Source: Campylobacter sp. RM10537
GTDB lineage: Bacteria > Campylobacterota > Campylobacteria > Campylobacterales > Campylobacteraceae
DNA: 64,000 nucleotides
Reading direction: 5' to 3'
Assembly (NCBI RefSeq): GCF_022369435.1
Contig: NZ_CP059597.1
Location: 1,364,001 to 1,428,000, forward strand
Part shown: piece by piece, positions 17,525-29,082 of the stretch
Numbering within the stretch: position 1 is the stretch's first letter
How the letters are laid out: every line of letters starts with the position of its first letter
Position numbers and translations under genes: made by a program
Notes under the pieces: generated by a model
What the model was told of the DNA's origin: nothing
Seen by the model: the letters and a program-made list of their open reading frames with translations, nothing else
The model's database searches: none

Positions 17525-18022
17525 TTATTTTGAAAGTTTAAATTCAGCACGTCTATTTTGTGCATCGCAAGCTTTTGTTTTTTCTGTACAAACTGGATTT
17601 GTTTCACCATAACTTTTAATAGAAATTCTATCTGAATTTACCCCTTGAGCTACTAAAGCTTCTTTAACAGCTTTTGCTCTTTTTAAACCTAAAGCTTGGT
17701 TATATTCATCAGTTCCCCATTCATCGCAATTACCCTCAACTGTGATATTAGCTCCACTTACTTCAGTATTGAAGATATTTGCATTATTATTGATAACATT
17801 TTGCATATCTGGACGAATATTGAATTTATCAAAATCAAAATATACTTTGTTTAAAGTATCATTAAGTTGAGAAATTCTTGAATCAATATCCCAATTATCT
17901 CTTCCACTTGAACCTTTGTTAGAATCTACACTAGTATCACTACTTACGCTAGTACTTTTTGTGCTACATCCACTAATGATCACTGCAAACGCGGCAATCG
18001 AACTAAAAATAATTTTTTTCAT
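17525..18022 (-). CDS. pal: peptidoglycan-associated lipoprotein Pal
   Basis: 165 residues. Start chosen at the ATG (18020-18022) with AAAGG upstream, since it begins a clean lipoprotein signal peptide with lipobox ISGC (Cys about residue 19); the longer frame adds an implausible leader. The OmpA-like domain contains VYFDFDKFNIRPD, GNCDEWGTDEYNQALGLKRA and NRRAEF, with the Asp and Arg that grip diaminopimelate. It anchors the outer membrane to the cell wall and is the TolB partner. Confidence 0.95.
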   Translation of the reverse strand: MKKIIFSSIAAFAVIISGCSTKSTSVSSDTSVDSNKGSSGRDNWDIDSRISQLNDTLNKVYFDFDKFNIRPDMQNVINNNANIFNTEVSGANITVEGNCDEWGTDEYNQALGLKRAKAVKEALVAQGVNSDRISIKSYGETNPVCTEKTKACDAQNRRAEFKLSK

Positions 18023-18100
18023 TTCCGACCTTTCCAATATGAATAGATTTAAAGGTATTATATCTAAATTTTTTATTAATTGCAACTCATAATACTAATT

Positions 18101-19312
18101 TTACCAATCAATAGATTGAATTTTTCCAAGCTTTAAAGGAAAGTAAAAAGTTTTATTTGCATTTACTCTTATAACACCTAAAGCACTTTGTGCACCAAGA
18201 TACTTAATAAAAACTATACTACCACCATCACTAGAAAATCTTGGAAATAAATTTTTTCCATTGGCTGTAAGTTGTCTTACATCGTTACCATTAATTGATG
18301 TTAAATAGATATTAAAAACTCCATATTGATTAGCTTCTCTGCTAGAATATACTAAAAAATCCTTATAAGTGGAAACTGCTGAGTTATTTTTTCCGTGAAA
18401 AACAGCTTGTTCAGCACCACTAGAGCCATCTAAATTTTTTAAGAAAATATTTGGATAGCCTAAACGATCACTGACAAAGACCATTTTGTCATCATTATTT
18501 CCTATAAAATTACCATTAACATCAATGCCAGAATAATTAGTAAGTTGTGTTAATTTTTTACTGCTTAGGTCATATAGATAAATATCAGGTTGATCTTTTG
18601 GAGCCATAGTGATAAGAAGCTTATTGCCATCTGAGCTTACATCACTAGCTACAACCATACCACCACTTGATAAAATTTTATTGGCTTTATTAGAATTTAA
18701 ATTATAACGATAAAGTGTAGGCATATTGTTATCATAAGCTGTGTAATAAAATATAGTTTGCTCTTTATTGCCCCATTTTGGGAATAAATTTAAACCGCCA
18801 TCAATAATAACTTTTTGATATGTTAGAGTATAATCAGCTATGATAATTTGACTTCTTTTAGAGCTTGAATTTCTGGCTATTAAAATTTTATGATCCATCC
18901 AATCAATCGGAGGTAGACCTAAAGCACTAACAGAAGCTTTGATACTTTTATGTGCTAAAAAAGGATATTGATCAATACTATTTAATGTATAAGTTTGATT
19001 TGATTTTTCAATTCCTCCAGCTTTAATTTTAACATTTAAATTTAAGCTATTTCCATTTTGGCTTAGAGCATATTCAAAAACATAATTATTTTTTTCAGTA
19101 GCATCGCTTACAACATCAAAATTTGAACTTACTTTTAAATCATTGACAATTATATTATAAAAACTGCGTTTTAAAGCAGCATCATTTATATTAGAATTAT
19201 CTTTAACGATAATTTTTGGTAAAACTACACCTGAATTAACGACCGTAATTGTTGGATCTTCAGCCCAAAGAACACCCACAAAGAGCAAAAAAACAGTAAA
19301 AAATTTTTTCAT
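18101..19312 (-). CDS. tolB: Tol-Pal translocation protein TolB
   Basis: 403-residue periplasmic protein with a signal peptide (residues 1-17, ending WAEDP), an N-terminal alpha/beta domain and a beta-propeller from about residue 170, shown by repeated IIADYTL, SSDGNKLLITMA, NDDKMVFVSDRLG and FSSDGGSIVFIK segments. It binds Pal and TolA to control outer-membrane constriction. Upstream RBS AGGAGAAAAA. Between tolA and pal in the standard order. Confidence 0.95.
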   Translation of the reverse strand: MKKFFTVFLLFVGVLWAEDPTITVVNSGVVLPKIIVKDNSNINDAALKRSFYNIIVNDLKVSSNFDVVSDATEKNNYVFEYALSQNGNSLNLNVKIKAGGIEKSNQTYTLNSIDQYPFLAHKSIKASVSALGLPPIDWMDHKILIARNSSSKRSQIIIADYTLTYQKVIIDGGLNLFPKWGNKEQTIFYYTAYDNNMPTLYRYNLNSNKANKILSSGGMVVASDVSSDGNKLLITMAPKDQPDIYLYDLSSKKLTQLTNYSGIDVNGNFIGNNDDKMVFVSDRLGYPNIFLKNLDGSSGAEQAVFHGKNNSAVSTYKDFLVYSSREANQYGVFNIYLTSINGNDVRQLTANGKNLFPRFSSDGGSIVFIKYLGAQSALGVIRVNANKTFYFPLKLGKIQSIDW

Positions 19313-19325
19313 TTTTTCTCCTAAA

Positions 19326-20102
19326 TTATTGTTGATTTTTTATTTCATCTTTTAAATTCATAATTATACTTATACTTTTATTTTGAGGTGGATAAGTTAT
19401 GAATTTTCCTTTTTGACTTTCTAAAAATTCTGCTACTTTAGCATCATATAAAGAATCACCACTTTTTTCCACTGAAGTATAACCAAATTTTCCATTTTCA
19501 TCAATAAATATTTTTACTCTTACGCTGATTTCTTTGTTGTTAGGATAGTACTGTTTCCATCTTTGAGTAATGACACGTACAACTTTACCTAGAAATTCAT
19601 CATAGACACCCATTTTTTGAGTTTCAGTACTTTCGCCTTGAGTGAGATTTTCTTCTTCGATTAGACTATCATTGAGTTTTTTAATAAGCTCTGAAGCTTG
19701 AGGTTTTGGAGTTGTTGAGCTTTTTGATTGAGCATTTGCCTGTATTTTTGTTGTTTTTGCATCCTGCATTTCTTTTATATTGCCAAAAAGTTCATTGAAA
19801 TTATTTGCTTGTTGATCAATATCTTCGGTTTTAACACTTTGATTTGTTGTTTGTGCGAAAAGTTTATTGATATCAACTTGATCATTTGGCTTTTGTAAAT
19901 TTTTTGATGTATTTGGATTGGTAGAAATTTGTTTAGAAGGCTCTGAAAGTTCAATATCAATAAAACTATCTTTTAAATCTGTATATTGTATAGCTGGAGC
20001 AACTTGCGTTACAAGCCTAAAAAAAACAAAGGCAATAACAATTAAATAAACTACTAAAGCCAATAAAAAAGAATTTAGATTGCTTAAACCATATTTTTTC
20101 AT
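19326..20102 (-). CDS. tolA: TolA/TonB-like energy transducer of the Tol-Pal system
   Basis: 258 residues. One N-terminal transmembrane helix (about residues 12-32, FLLALVVYLIVIAFVFF), a long Gln/Asn/Lys-rich periplasmic stretch, and a C-terminal TonB-like domain (about 165-258) with VRVKIFIDENGKFGYTSVEKSGD. It carries proton-motive force from TolQR to the outer membrane. I prefer the ATG at 20102 to a TTG 24 bases upstream, as the ATG start gives a canonical cytoplasmic N-tail and lies four bases after the tolR stop. Confidence 0.88.
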   Translation of the reverse strand: MKKYGLSNLNSFLLALVVYLIVIAFVFFRLVTQVAPAIQYTDLKDSFIDIELSEPSKQISTNPNTSKNLQKPNDQVDINKLFAQTTNQSVKTEDIDQQANNFNELFGNIKEMQDAKTTKIQANAQSKSSTTPKPQASELIKKLNDSLIEEENLTQGESTETQKMGVYDEFLGKVVRVITQRWKQYYPNNKEISVRVKIFIDENGKFGYTSVEKSGDSLYDAKVAEFLESQKGKFITYPPQNKSISIIMNLKDEIKNQQ

Positions 20103-20106
20103 ATTT

Positions 20107-20496
20107 TTATTCTGTTTGTAATGCAACTTTGGTAAAACCTAAATTTTTAATACTTCTTAAAACATAAATAACATCATCATATTTTAAATTTTTATCAGCT
20201 CTGATAAAAACAGGTTCATCGGTATTAAATTGTGATTTTTTTTGTGCTAAATTATCAGCAAAACTTACAAAATTATATTTTTCTTGATTTAAGAAAATTT
20301 CTTTTTTAGAATTAATACTTACGATCAAGCTTTTTACAGTTGGAGCACTTGTGGATTTTTGACTTCCTTGAGGGAGATTTATTTTTTCTTCATAAGTGAT
20401 GCTTGGAGTTGTGACCATTAATATGGCAAGCAAAACAAGCATAATATCTACTAAAGGTGTAATATTAAGTTCTGGTTTATGTTCTTCAAATAGCAT
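20107..20496 (-). CDS. tolR: TolR/ExbD-type proton channel subunit
   Basis: 129 residues. The N-terminal PELNITPLVDIMLVLLAILMV (written here as the helix at about residues 8-28) carries the conserved membrane aspartate of the TolR/ExbD family that conducts protons. The remaining periplasmic domain is of normal size. Context with tolQ, tolA, tolB and pal supports TolR over ExbD. Confidence 0.92.
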   Translation of the reverse strand: MLFEEHKPELNITPLVDIMLVLLAILMVTTPSITYEEKINLPQGSQKSTSAPTVKSLIVSINSKKEIFLNQEKYNFVSFADNLAQKKSQFNTDEPVFIRADKNLKYDDVIYVLRSIKNLGFTKVALQTE

Positions 20497-20505
20497 TGTA
20501 AAGCC

Positions 20506-21060
20506 TTAGTTATGATTGGATAAAACTTTAATTTCGCTATCAATAATGCTTAAAAGTTCAAAAGCTCTAGCTTTAATAACAAGATGGAAAGTATAAGCAG
20601 GAATAGCAACCAAAATTCCACAGCCAGTTGCAACTAAAGCTTCGCTAATTTGTGGCGCAATAATACTTAAAGAGTTTTGACTTCCAAGACCTCCAAAGGT
20701 CTCTAATATAGAAATAACTGTTCCAAAAAGACCTATAAAAGGAGAGGTTGAAGCAATAATGCTAAGCCAAGTTAAACCACCTGAAGCACGTCGAGTAGCT
20801 AAATTTTTATAAATTTCTAAATGATTAAGGCTTGTGTCTGTGCATTTTCTTAAAATAGAATCGGTTCGACTCAAATCCTTTTCCCCTAAAAGTAAAGTTT
20901 CTAAACTTTCTTTTTCTTTATTTTTCCAAGTTGCTATATAGCTAATTCTTGAAAAAAAAATAGAAAAAGAGAGGATGAAATACAATGAAAGCCAAATAAG
21001 AACTACATAGGTAATTATGCTTGAATTACCAAAAAAATTAAATATTGCTTCAAAATTCAT
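20506..21060 (-). CDS. tolQ: TolQ/ExbB-type proton channel subunit
   Basis: 184 residues with three membrane helices (about 15-37, 105-127, 140-165). The family core GLTWLSIIASTSPFIGLFGTV and ISEALVATGCGILVAIPAY are both clear. With TolR it forms the proton-driven motor for TolA. It begins four bases after the atpC stop, so Tol-Pal genes here share a transcript with the ATP synthase genes. Confidence 0.93.
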   Translation of the reverse strand: MNFEAIFNFFGNSSIITYVVLIWLSLYFILSFSIFFSRISYIATWKNKEKESLETLLLGEKDLSRTDSILRKCTDTSLNHLEIYKNLATRRASGGLTWLSIIASTSPFIGLFGTVISILETFGGLGSQNSLSIIAPQISEALVATGCGILVAIPAYTFHLVIKARAFELLSIIDSEIKVLSNHN

Positions 21061-21063
21061 TTG

Positions 21064-21450
21064 TTAACCTTTTATATTGTCTATTTTAGAAAAAGTGGCA
21101 GCTAGGGCAATATTATCTGAACTCATTGATTTGATCAATTCTTTAGCCTTGGCAAGATTTTTTTGTATTTCGCTTTCATCAGATCCCGAAATCCAAACCG
21201 CTCCTTTTGCTAAAACGCTAGTTTTATCTTCATCTACTTTAACATGTCCTGCATCAATTGCGATTAATTCATGGTTAGAATCATTTTTTTCTATATCAAT
21301 AATACCTGATTTTAATGAAGAAACTAAAGCTGCGTGATTTTTTAACACGCCAAATTCTCCTTCGCTTCCTGGTAAAGTGACTGATTTTATATCGCCTTCA
21401 TAAATTACACCCATAGGTGTGATAATTTCAATTTTAAATAAATTATCCAT
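21064..21450 (-). CDS. atpC: ATP synthase epsilon subunit
   Basis: 128 residues; beta-sandwich start LFKIEIITPMGVIYEGDIKSVTLPGSEGEFGVLKNHAALVS (residues 4-44) is typical, followed by the helical hairpin that regulates F1. Last gene of the F1 cluster, two bases after atpD. Confidence 0.95.
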   Translation of the reverse strand: MDNLFKIEIITPMGVIYEGDIKSVTLPGSEGEFGVLKNHAALVSSLKSGIIDIEKNDSNHELIAIDAGHVKVDEDKTSVLAKGAVWISGSDESEIQKNLAKAKELIKSMSSDNIALAATFSKIDNIKG

Positions 21451-21452
21451 TA

Positions 21453-23760
<2,308 letters not shown>

Positions 23761-23768
23761 AAAAGACC

Positions 23769-25274
23769 TTATAGCTGATTTGATTTAAACTCATTAATAA
23801 CTTTAGTTAATTTTTCTTCTAATTCCGCATCTAAAGCTTTTTTGGAACGAATTTGTTCAAAAACATCTGGATATTTTGTCTCAATAAATGAATAAATTCC
23901 AGTTTCAAATTCTTGAATTTTTGAAACTGGTATATTATCTAAATGTCCTTTAGCGCCAGCAAAAATTAAAACAATTTGTTTTTCTATACTAATTGGTGCA
24001 TAAGGAGGCTGTTTTAAAAGCTCTACCATTCTTTGACCACGTTCAAGTTGTTTTCTGCTTGCCTCATCAAGATCACTAGCAAATTGAGCAAAAGCTTGGA
24101 GTTCTCTATATTGTGCAAGATCCAATCTTAAAGTTCCAGATACTTGCTTAGTTGCTTTAATTTGGGCGGATCCACCAACCCTAGAAACAGATAAGCCAAC
24201 ATTAATTGCAGGGCGAATTCCAGAGTTAAATAAATCTGTCTCTAAAAAGATTTGTCCATCGGTAATAGAAATAACATTAGTTGGAATATAAGCTGAAACA
24301 TCTCCAGCTTGTGTTTCTATAATTGGTAAGGCAGTAAGTGACCCTGCGCCTAATTCATCACTTAACTTACTTGCCCTTTCTAAAAGTCTTGAGTGAAGAT
24401 AAAAAACATCACCAGGATAAGCTTCACGACCAGGAGGACGACGTAAAATTAAAGACATTTCACGGTAAGCTACAGCATGTTTGCTTAGATCATCATAAAC
24501 AATTAGAGCATGTTTAGCATTGTCTCTAAAAAATTCTCCCATGGTAACACCAGTATAAGGTGCAATATATTGAAGAGATGCTGGATCACTTGCACCAGCA
24601 TTAATAACTATAGTGTAATCCATTGCCCCATGTTCTTCAAGTTTTTTCACAACTTGAGCTACTGTGCTTTGTTTTTGTCCAATAGCAACATAAATACAAA
24701 TGACATCTTGTCCTTTTTGAGCTATAATAGTATCAATAGCTACAGTCGTTTTTCCTGTTTGTCTATCACCAATAATAAGTTCTCTTTGACCACGACCAAT
24801 TGGAACTAGAGCATCTATTGCTTTAATTCCAGTTTGCAAAGGTTCATGGACGCTTTTTCTCGCCATAATACCTTTAGCTTTTTCTTCTACACAACGAAAT
24901 TCGTTACTATCAATAGGACCTTTAGCATCAATTGGTTCTCCTAGAGCATTAACAACTCTTCCAACTAAAGCATTCCCCACCGGAACTTTAAGAAGTTTTT
25001 TTAAGCGTTTTACAGAAGATCCTTCTTTCAAACCTTCACCTTTTCCAAGTATAATAATACCTACACTACTTTCTTCAAGGTTAAGGGCCATACCTTTATC
25101 ACCGTTTTCAAATTCAACCATTTCACCGGCCATAATATTTTTTAATCCATAGGCTTTAGCAACGCCATCTGCTATAGAAATAATTTTTCCAGTTTCTTCA
25201 ATTTCAAGGTCTAAATCAAAATTTTCGATTTTTTCTTTTATAATAGAACTGATTTCATCAGCTTTAAAATTCAT
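23769..25274 (-). CDS. atpA: ATP synthase alpha subunit
   Basis: 501 residues. Non-catalytic nucleotide-binding subunit of F1 with Walker [14 protein letters not shown] (about 168-180), the [17 protein letters not shown] segment, and signature [17 protein letters not shown] including the arginine finger. Normal length and intact. RBS AAGGAGAATAT. Confidence 0.98.
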   Translation of the reverse strand: MNFKADEISSIIKEKIENFDLDLEIEETGKIISIADGVAKAYGLKNIMAGEMVEFENGDKGMALNLEESSVGIIILGKGEGLKEGSSVKRLKKLLKVPVGNALVGRVVNALGEPIDAKGPIDSNEFRCVEEKAKGIMARKSVHEPLQTGIKAIDALVPIGRGQRELIIGDRQTGKTTVAIDTIIAQKGQDVICIYVAIGQKQSTVAQVVKKLEEHGAMDYTIVINAGASDPASLQYIAPYTGVTMGEFFRDNAKHALIVYDDLSKHAVAYREMSLILRRPPGREAYPGDVFYLHSRLLERASKLSDELGAGSLTALPIIETQAGDVSAYIPTNVISITDGQIFLETDLFNSGIRPAINVGLSVSRVGGSAQIKATKQVSGTLRLDLAQYRELQAFAQFASDLDEASRKQLERGQRMVELLKQPPYAPISIEKQIVLIFAGAKGHLDNIPVSKIQEFETGIYSFIETKYPDVFEQIRSKKALDAELEEKLTKVINEFKSNQL

Positions 25275-25285
25275 ACATATTCTCC

Positions 25286-25807
25286 TTAAATAATTTTAAG
25301 TATATATTCACTTATTTTATTTTGAAAAGCTTTTATTGAAAAAGCAATTTCATAACCTAATTCTTCTAAGTAAATTTTAATACCATCATTTTGACTTATT
25401 TCATTTTTTAATTTGATTTTTGTATTTAATTTTAAATTAAGTTTATTTTCAAGTTCCTTTATTTTGTCATCATTTAAAGTTTCTTTTGAATATATAATAC
25501 CTTGGCATATATTTTCTTTTAAAGCCCTTTGTCTTTGAAGTTCTTTAAAAATTTGAGGGATATGATTAAGTCTTGAATTTTTTAATAGTATTTTTAGAAA
25601 ATTGATAAAATTTGGATTTATTTTTTCAAAAAAAGAATTTAATAAATCTAATTTTTTATCTTTTTGAATTTGATTAGAATTGATAATATCTTTAAATTTA
25701 GGCATGCAAAAAGCAGAATTTAAAACAGATAAACGATAATAAAAATCTTCCATATCTGTTCTTTCAATAATAGCTTTTGCATATTTTTTTGCAATTAAAT
25801 TATCCAT
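25286..25807 (-). CDS. atpH: ATP synthase delta subunit
   Basis: 173 residues. Peripheral-stalk subunit joining F1 to the b subunits. [10 protein letters not shown] at the N-terminus is the typical delta/OSCP opening; the rest is divergent, as usual for the family. Placed between the b genes and atpA in canonical order, with one base to atpF. Confidence 0.9.
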   Translation of the reverse strand: MDNLIAKKYAKAIIERTDMEDFYYRLSVLNSAFCMPKFKDIINSNQIQKDKKLDLLNSFFEKINPNFINFLKILLKNSRLNHIPQIFKELQRQRALKENICQGIIYSKETLNDDKIKELENKLNLKLNTKIKLKNEISQNDGIKIYLEELGYEIAFSIKAFQNKISEYILKII

Positions 25808-25808
25808 A

Positions 25809-26303
25809 TTAAGACACTTTCTTTGATATTATATCTATAATTTCATTTTGTTTTAATCTTATATCTTCAAAAATTTCTTGCAAAGCACAAGAAACAACTT
25901 CTTTTTTCATTTTTCTTAATTCGTATTTTTTTTGATCTTCAAAATTTTGCTCAAGCAAAGTAACTTCATTTTGAGCTTCTTCTTTGATTTTTTGCATATA
26001 AATATCTGCTTCCTTTTTAGCCATAGATATAGCTGCTACAGAATTAGCTTTAGCTTCTTCGATTTTTTTCATTATATCGATCTTTTTCGCTTTGCTTTCT
26101 AAGAGATTTTTTTGAATTTCATCAATTTTAGAAGAAATTTTTATAATACGATTTTTATAAAAATTCTTAAAAAAATTTGCCGAAAAATAATATAAAATAG
26201 CTATAAAAATAAAAAAATTAATAGTTCTAGGAACAATATCATACTCAGTTGCAGCCATTGCATATATAGGACTTAATAAAATGAGACTATATAAAATTTT
26301 CAT
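25809..26303 (-). CDS. atpF: ATP synthase b subunit
   Basis: 164 residues with an N-terminal signal-like segment (residues 1-17) and then the membrane helix TINFFIFIAILYYFSANFF, followed by a long charged coiled coil (about 55-140). Two b-type genes in tandem, as in other epsilonproteobacteria, predict a b-b' peripheral stalk. Overlaps the upstream b' gene by 4 bases. Confidence 0.9.
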   Translation of the reverse strand: MKILYSLILLSPIYAMAATEYDIVPRTINFFIFIAILYYFSANFFKNFYKNRIIKISSKIDEIQKNLLESKAKKIDIMKKIEEAKANSVAAISMAKKEADIYMQKIKEEAQNEVTLLEQNFEDQKKYELRKMKKEVVSCALQEIFEDIRLKQNEIIDIISKKVS

Positions 26304-26737
26304 TCTTTTATTCCTATTTTTTTAATATTATTTTGCAAAGCTTGTTTTAAATCTGGCAAATATTGACTCAAATTTTCTTTAAATTCTTTTTTTTGATTTT
26401 CGAGTTCTAGATAAAAACTATTCATTCTTCGCTCTAGTTCTTCTTTTTTGGCTTTAATGATTTGATTGGCCTCTTCTTTAGCAGCATTGATTGCTTGTTG
26501 TTTAATTTTAAAAACCTCTTCTCTGGTATTAGCATAAATTGCTTCAACTTCATCATTAGCATTTGATATATCTTGAGAGTATTGCTTTGCTTTAGCTTCA
26601 TCATTTTTAATAGAATCATTTCTTTCGTCTATAGATTTTAAAAGAGGTTTATATAGCATAGTATTTAAAATGACTATCATAGCTAAAAAAATAGCCATAG
26701 TAGCAAACATTATAGATGGATGCATATCTTCAAACAT
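26300..26737 (-). CDS. atpF': ATP synthase b' subunit
   Basis: 145 residues: one N-terminal membrane helix (about residues 8-26, IMFATMAIFLAMIVILNTM) and a long Lys/Glu/Asn coiled coil to the end. The first gene of the F1/stalk cluster; subunits a and c are not in this window, as expected for Campylobacter where they are encoded elsewhere. A candidate promoter lies in the 75-base gap upstream. Confidence 0.9.
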   Translation of the reverse strand: MFEDMHPSIMFATMAIFLAMIVILNTMLYKPLLKSIDERNDSIKNDEAKAKQYSQDISNANDEVEAIYANTREEVFKIKQQAINAAKEEANQIIKAKKEELERRMNSFYLELENQKKEFKENLSQYLPDLKQALQNNIKKIGIKE

Positions 26738-26778
26738 AAAAATTTCCCTTTTTTGCTATAATTCCTAAAAAACTTCTT

Positions 26779-26784
26779 ATTGTA
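26779..26784 (-). promoter_or_regulatory. candidate -10 box for the ATP synthase cluster
   Basis: Minus-strand TACAAT preceded by TGC (extended -10 form TGnTAnAAT), 42 bases upstream of the b' start in the only gap between parB and the atp genes. One mismatch to TATAAT. Confidence 0.4.
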
Positions 26785-26812
26785 GCATATAAAACATAAG
26801 AATTGTGTTAAA

Positions 26813-27661
26813 TTAATTAAAAATTTTAATTAACTTGTTAATTTCAGTGATATTTTCTAAATGAATAATAAAATTATTTTTCTTATGGGTGCAAGAAAAG
26901 CCGATTTTATTTAAAATTTGTTTTAAGCTTTGCATAGAATTTTCAAATTCTGTATCTTCTTTTTCAGCATTATTTTCTATTTTTTCTTTATTTTTTAATT
27001 TTTGAGCAATTTTTTCTGTTTCTCTTACATTGAGTTTTTGACCTATGATACTGTCAACTAGCATTTTTTCATCTTTTTCATTTAATCCAACTAAAACTTT
27101 AGCGTGACCTTGAGAGATTTTACCTTCAATAATAAGTTTTTGAGTTCGATTATCTAAATTTAAAAGTCTTAAGGTATTAGTAATTTGAGTTCGACTTTTA
27201 TGAATAAGTTCAGCTAAATTTTCTTGAGTAATATTATGCACCTCGATTAAATCTTTATAAGAATGGGCAAGTTCTATAGGATTTAAATTTTCTCTTTGAA
27301 TATTTTCTATAAGAGCAAGTTCTCTAAGTTTAATTTCATCTCTATCAGACACAAAAGCCAATATATTTTCTTCACCTAAAATTTGAGTAGCTCTTAGTCT
27401 TCTTTCGCCTGCAACTAAAATAAATTTATCTTCTTTTTGCAATACTATAATAGGTTGTATTAATCCATATTCTTTAATAGAATTTGCAAGTTCGTTTAAA
27501 GCTGTTTCATCAAAAACTTTTCTTGGTTGAAAGGGATTTGGGATAATTTTTTTAATCTCAATAAGTTTAACTTGATTTTTATCAAGCCCAAGTTCTCTAG
27601 TATATACTTCTTCTACATTTCCCATGAGGCTTTTTAAACCTCTATCTTTATTTAATCCCAT
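26813..27661 (-). CDS. parB: chromosome partitioning protein ParB
   Basis: 282 residues. ParB/Spo0J nuclease-like (CTPase) domain with IIPNPFQPRKVF (about residues 34-45) and LVAGERRLRAT (about 86-96), then a helix-turn-helix (ITQENLAELIHKSRTQITNTLRLL, about 143-166) that reads parS, then a variable dimerisation end. Three bases after parA. I did not see a canonical parS palindrome in the neighbourhood. Confidence 0.95.
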   Translation of the reverse strand: MGLNKDRGLKSLMGNVEEVYTRELGLDKNQVKLIEIKKIIPNPFQPRKVFDETALNELANSIKEYGLIQPIIVLQKEDKFILVAGERRLRATQILGEENILAFVSDRDEIKLRELALIENIQRENLNPIELAHSYKDLIEVHNITQENLAELIHKSRTQITNTLRLLNLDNRTQKLIIEGKISQGHAKVLVGLNEKDEKMLVDSIIGQKLNVRETEKIAQKLKNKEKIENNAEKEDTEFENSMQSLKQILNKIGFSCTHKKNNFIIHLENITEINKLIKIFN

Positions 27662-27664
27662 TTT

Positions 27665-28450
27665 TTATCCTAAAATTGAATAAGCTAAATTTTGATAAGC
27701 TAAAGATCCAGGCGATTTTATATCATAAAGTATGATAGGTTTGCCAAAACTAGGACTTTCTGCTAATTTAACATTACGTGGAATAACGATAAAATCATCC
27801 TCATTGCCATTGATTGTAAAAAGTTGTTTTTTAAAATTTTGCTTTAAATCCTCTACAACATCCTTAGAAAGATTGTTTTGAGAACTATACATAGTTGGCA
27901 AGAAACCCCTTACTTTAAGTTTAGGATTAAGTGTTTTTTTAATGATTTTAATAGTATTTAAAACCATAGCAACACCTTCTAAGGCATAAAATTCACATTG
28001 TATAGGGATGATAACACTATCACTTGCAGCAAAAGCATTGATAGTAATACTTCCAAGTGCTGGCGGAGAATCTATAATAATAAAATCATATTCATCTAAA
28101 ACTTCTTGAATTTGATTTTTTAATACGGTTTTCTTTTCATTGTTTTCGCCCTTAGCAAGTTCTTGCTCTATACCTACAAGTCCAATATTTGATGGAGCTA
28201 AATGAAGTTGTGGTAATTCTGTTTTTAAAATAATATCAGAAAGCTTTTTTCTGCCTATAAAAACATGGTAAATATTATATTCATAATTATTGCGGTTAAA
28301 TCCAAGTCCTGTTGTAGCATTAGCTTGAGGATCAACATCAATTAAAAGTACTTTTTTTTCTGCTACTGCTAAAGAAGCTGCTAAATTTACAGCTGTTGTT
28401 GTTTTTCCTACACCACCTTTTTGATTTGCTATTGTAATAATCTCGCTCAT
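27665..28450 (-). CDS. parA: chromosome partitioning ATPase ParA (Soj)
   Basis: 261 residues. Deviant Walker A KGGVGKTTTAVNLA (about residues 10-23), Walker A' VLLIDVDPQANAT and Walker B FIIIDSPPALG are all present, identifying the ParA/Soj ATPase that drives origin segregation with ParB. It overlaps birA by 4 bases. Confidence 0.96.
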   Translation of the reverse strand: MSEIITIANQKGGVGKTTTAVNLAASLAVAEKKVLLIDVDPQANATTGLGFNRNNYEYNIYHVFIGRKKLSDIILKTELPQLHLAPSNIGLVGIEQELAKGENNEKKTVLKNQIQEVLDEYDFIIIDSPPALGSITINAFAASDSVIIPIQCEFYALEGVAMVLNTIKIIKKTLNPKLKVRGFLPTMYSSQNNLSKDVVEDLKQNFKKQLFTINGNEDDFIVIPRNVKLAESPSFGKPIILYDIKSPGSLAYQNLAYSILG

Positions 28451-29082
28451 CTTAAACTATATACCCTTTTATTATCTAATAAAATTGATCCATCTTGATA
28501 TAAACAAGCATCTTTAAGTGAAAAAATTCTGCCTTCATAATGGACGCTAAAATGTCTTGATTTTTCAAATTCTAACATATACTTGCTAAAAATATTCTTC
28601 CATAAAATTTTTTTTTCTAGCTTTTTTACAAACTCTTTAACTAAAATTTCAATTGGTATTTTAATATCACATAAAGCTCTATTTTCTGGAGCAAAAGCTA
28701 TATTCAATCCTATGCCTCCAATGATAAAATTAGAAATTTTTGTACTTATAATCCCCCCAGCTTTTTTATCATCTAAATATAAATCATTAGGCCATTTAAG
28801 CCATATTTTAGAACCTTTATTGGCTAAAATTTCTTTGATTAAATAGGCAAAATAAATGCTAACTGAAGCTAAAGGTAAATCTTTAGGTAAATCTTCTTCT
28901 TTTAAGCAAAAAGAAAGATGTAAATTTCCCTTTGAGCTTTGCCATGAATTTTCCCTACTTCCTACTCCTTGAGTTTGTTCTAAAGCATATAAAGCAGTAT
29001 TGTTTTTTATTTTTCCACTGCGAATTTGATCACATAAAAAAAGATGAGTTGAATTAATACTTTTAATACAAACAATCTCCAA
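28447..29082 (-). CDS. birA: biotin-[acetyl-CoA carboxylase] ligase
   Basis: 211 residues, monofunctional: no N-terminal DNA-binding domain, so it does not act as a biotin repressor. Motifs: INSTHLF at the start, ALEQTQGVGSRENSWQSSKGN with the biotinyl-AMP loop, and WLKWPNDLYLDDKKAGGI. The start is a TTG with AGAGG upstream, lying inside the 3' end of fmt (20-base overlap). Confidence 0.92.
   Translation of the reverse strand: MEIVCIKSINSTHLFLCDQIRSGKIKNNTALYALEQTQGVGSRENSWQSSKGNLHLSFCLKEEDLPKDLPLASVSIYFAYLIKEILANKGSKIWLKWPNDLYLDDKKAGGIISTKISNFIIGGIGLNIAFAPENRALCDIKIPIEILVKEFVKKLEKKILWKNIFSKYMLEFEKSRHFSVHYEGRIFSLKDACLYQDGSILLDNKRVYSLR

Noticed and set aside
24510-24809. 99-codon open frame on the plus strand inside atpA
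   Set aside because: Antisense shadow of a highly conserved gene; Ser/Asn-rich translation without motifs or RBS.
28752-28757. Run of six C (G6 on the coding strand) inside birA as a possible phase-variable tract
   Set aside because: Six is below the length at which Campylobacter G/C tracts usually vary, and the reading frame is intact.
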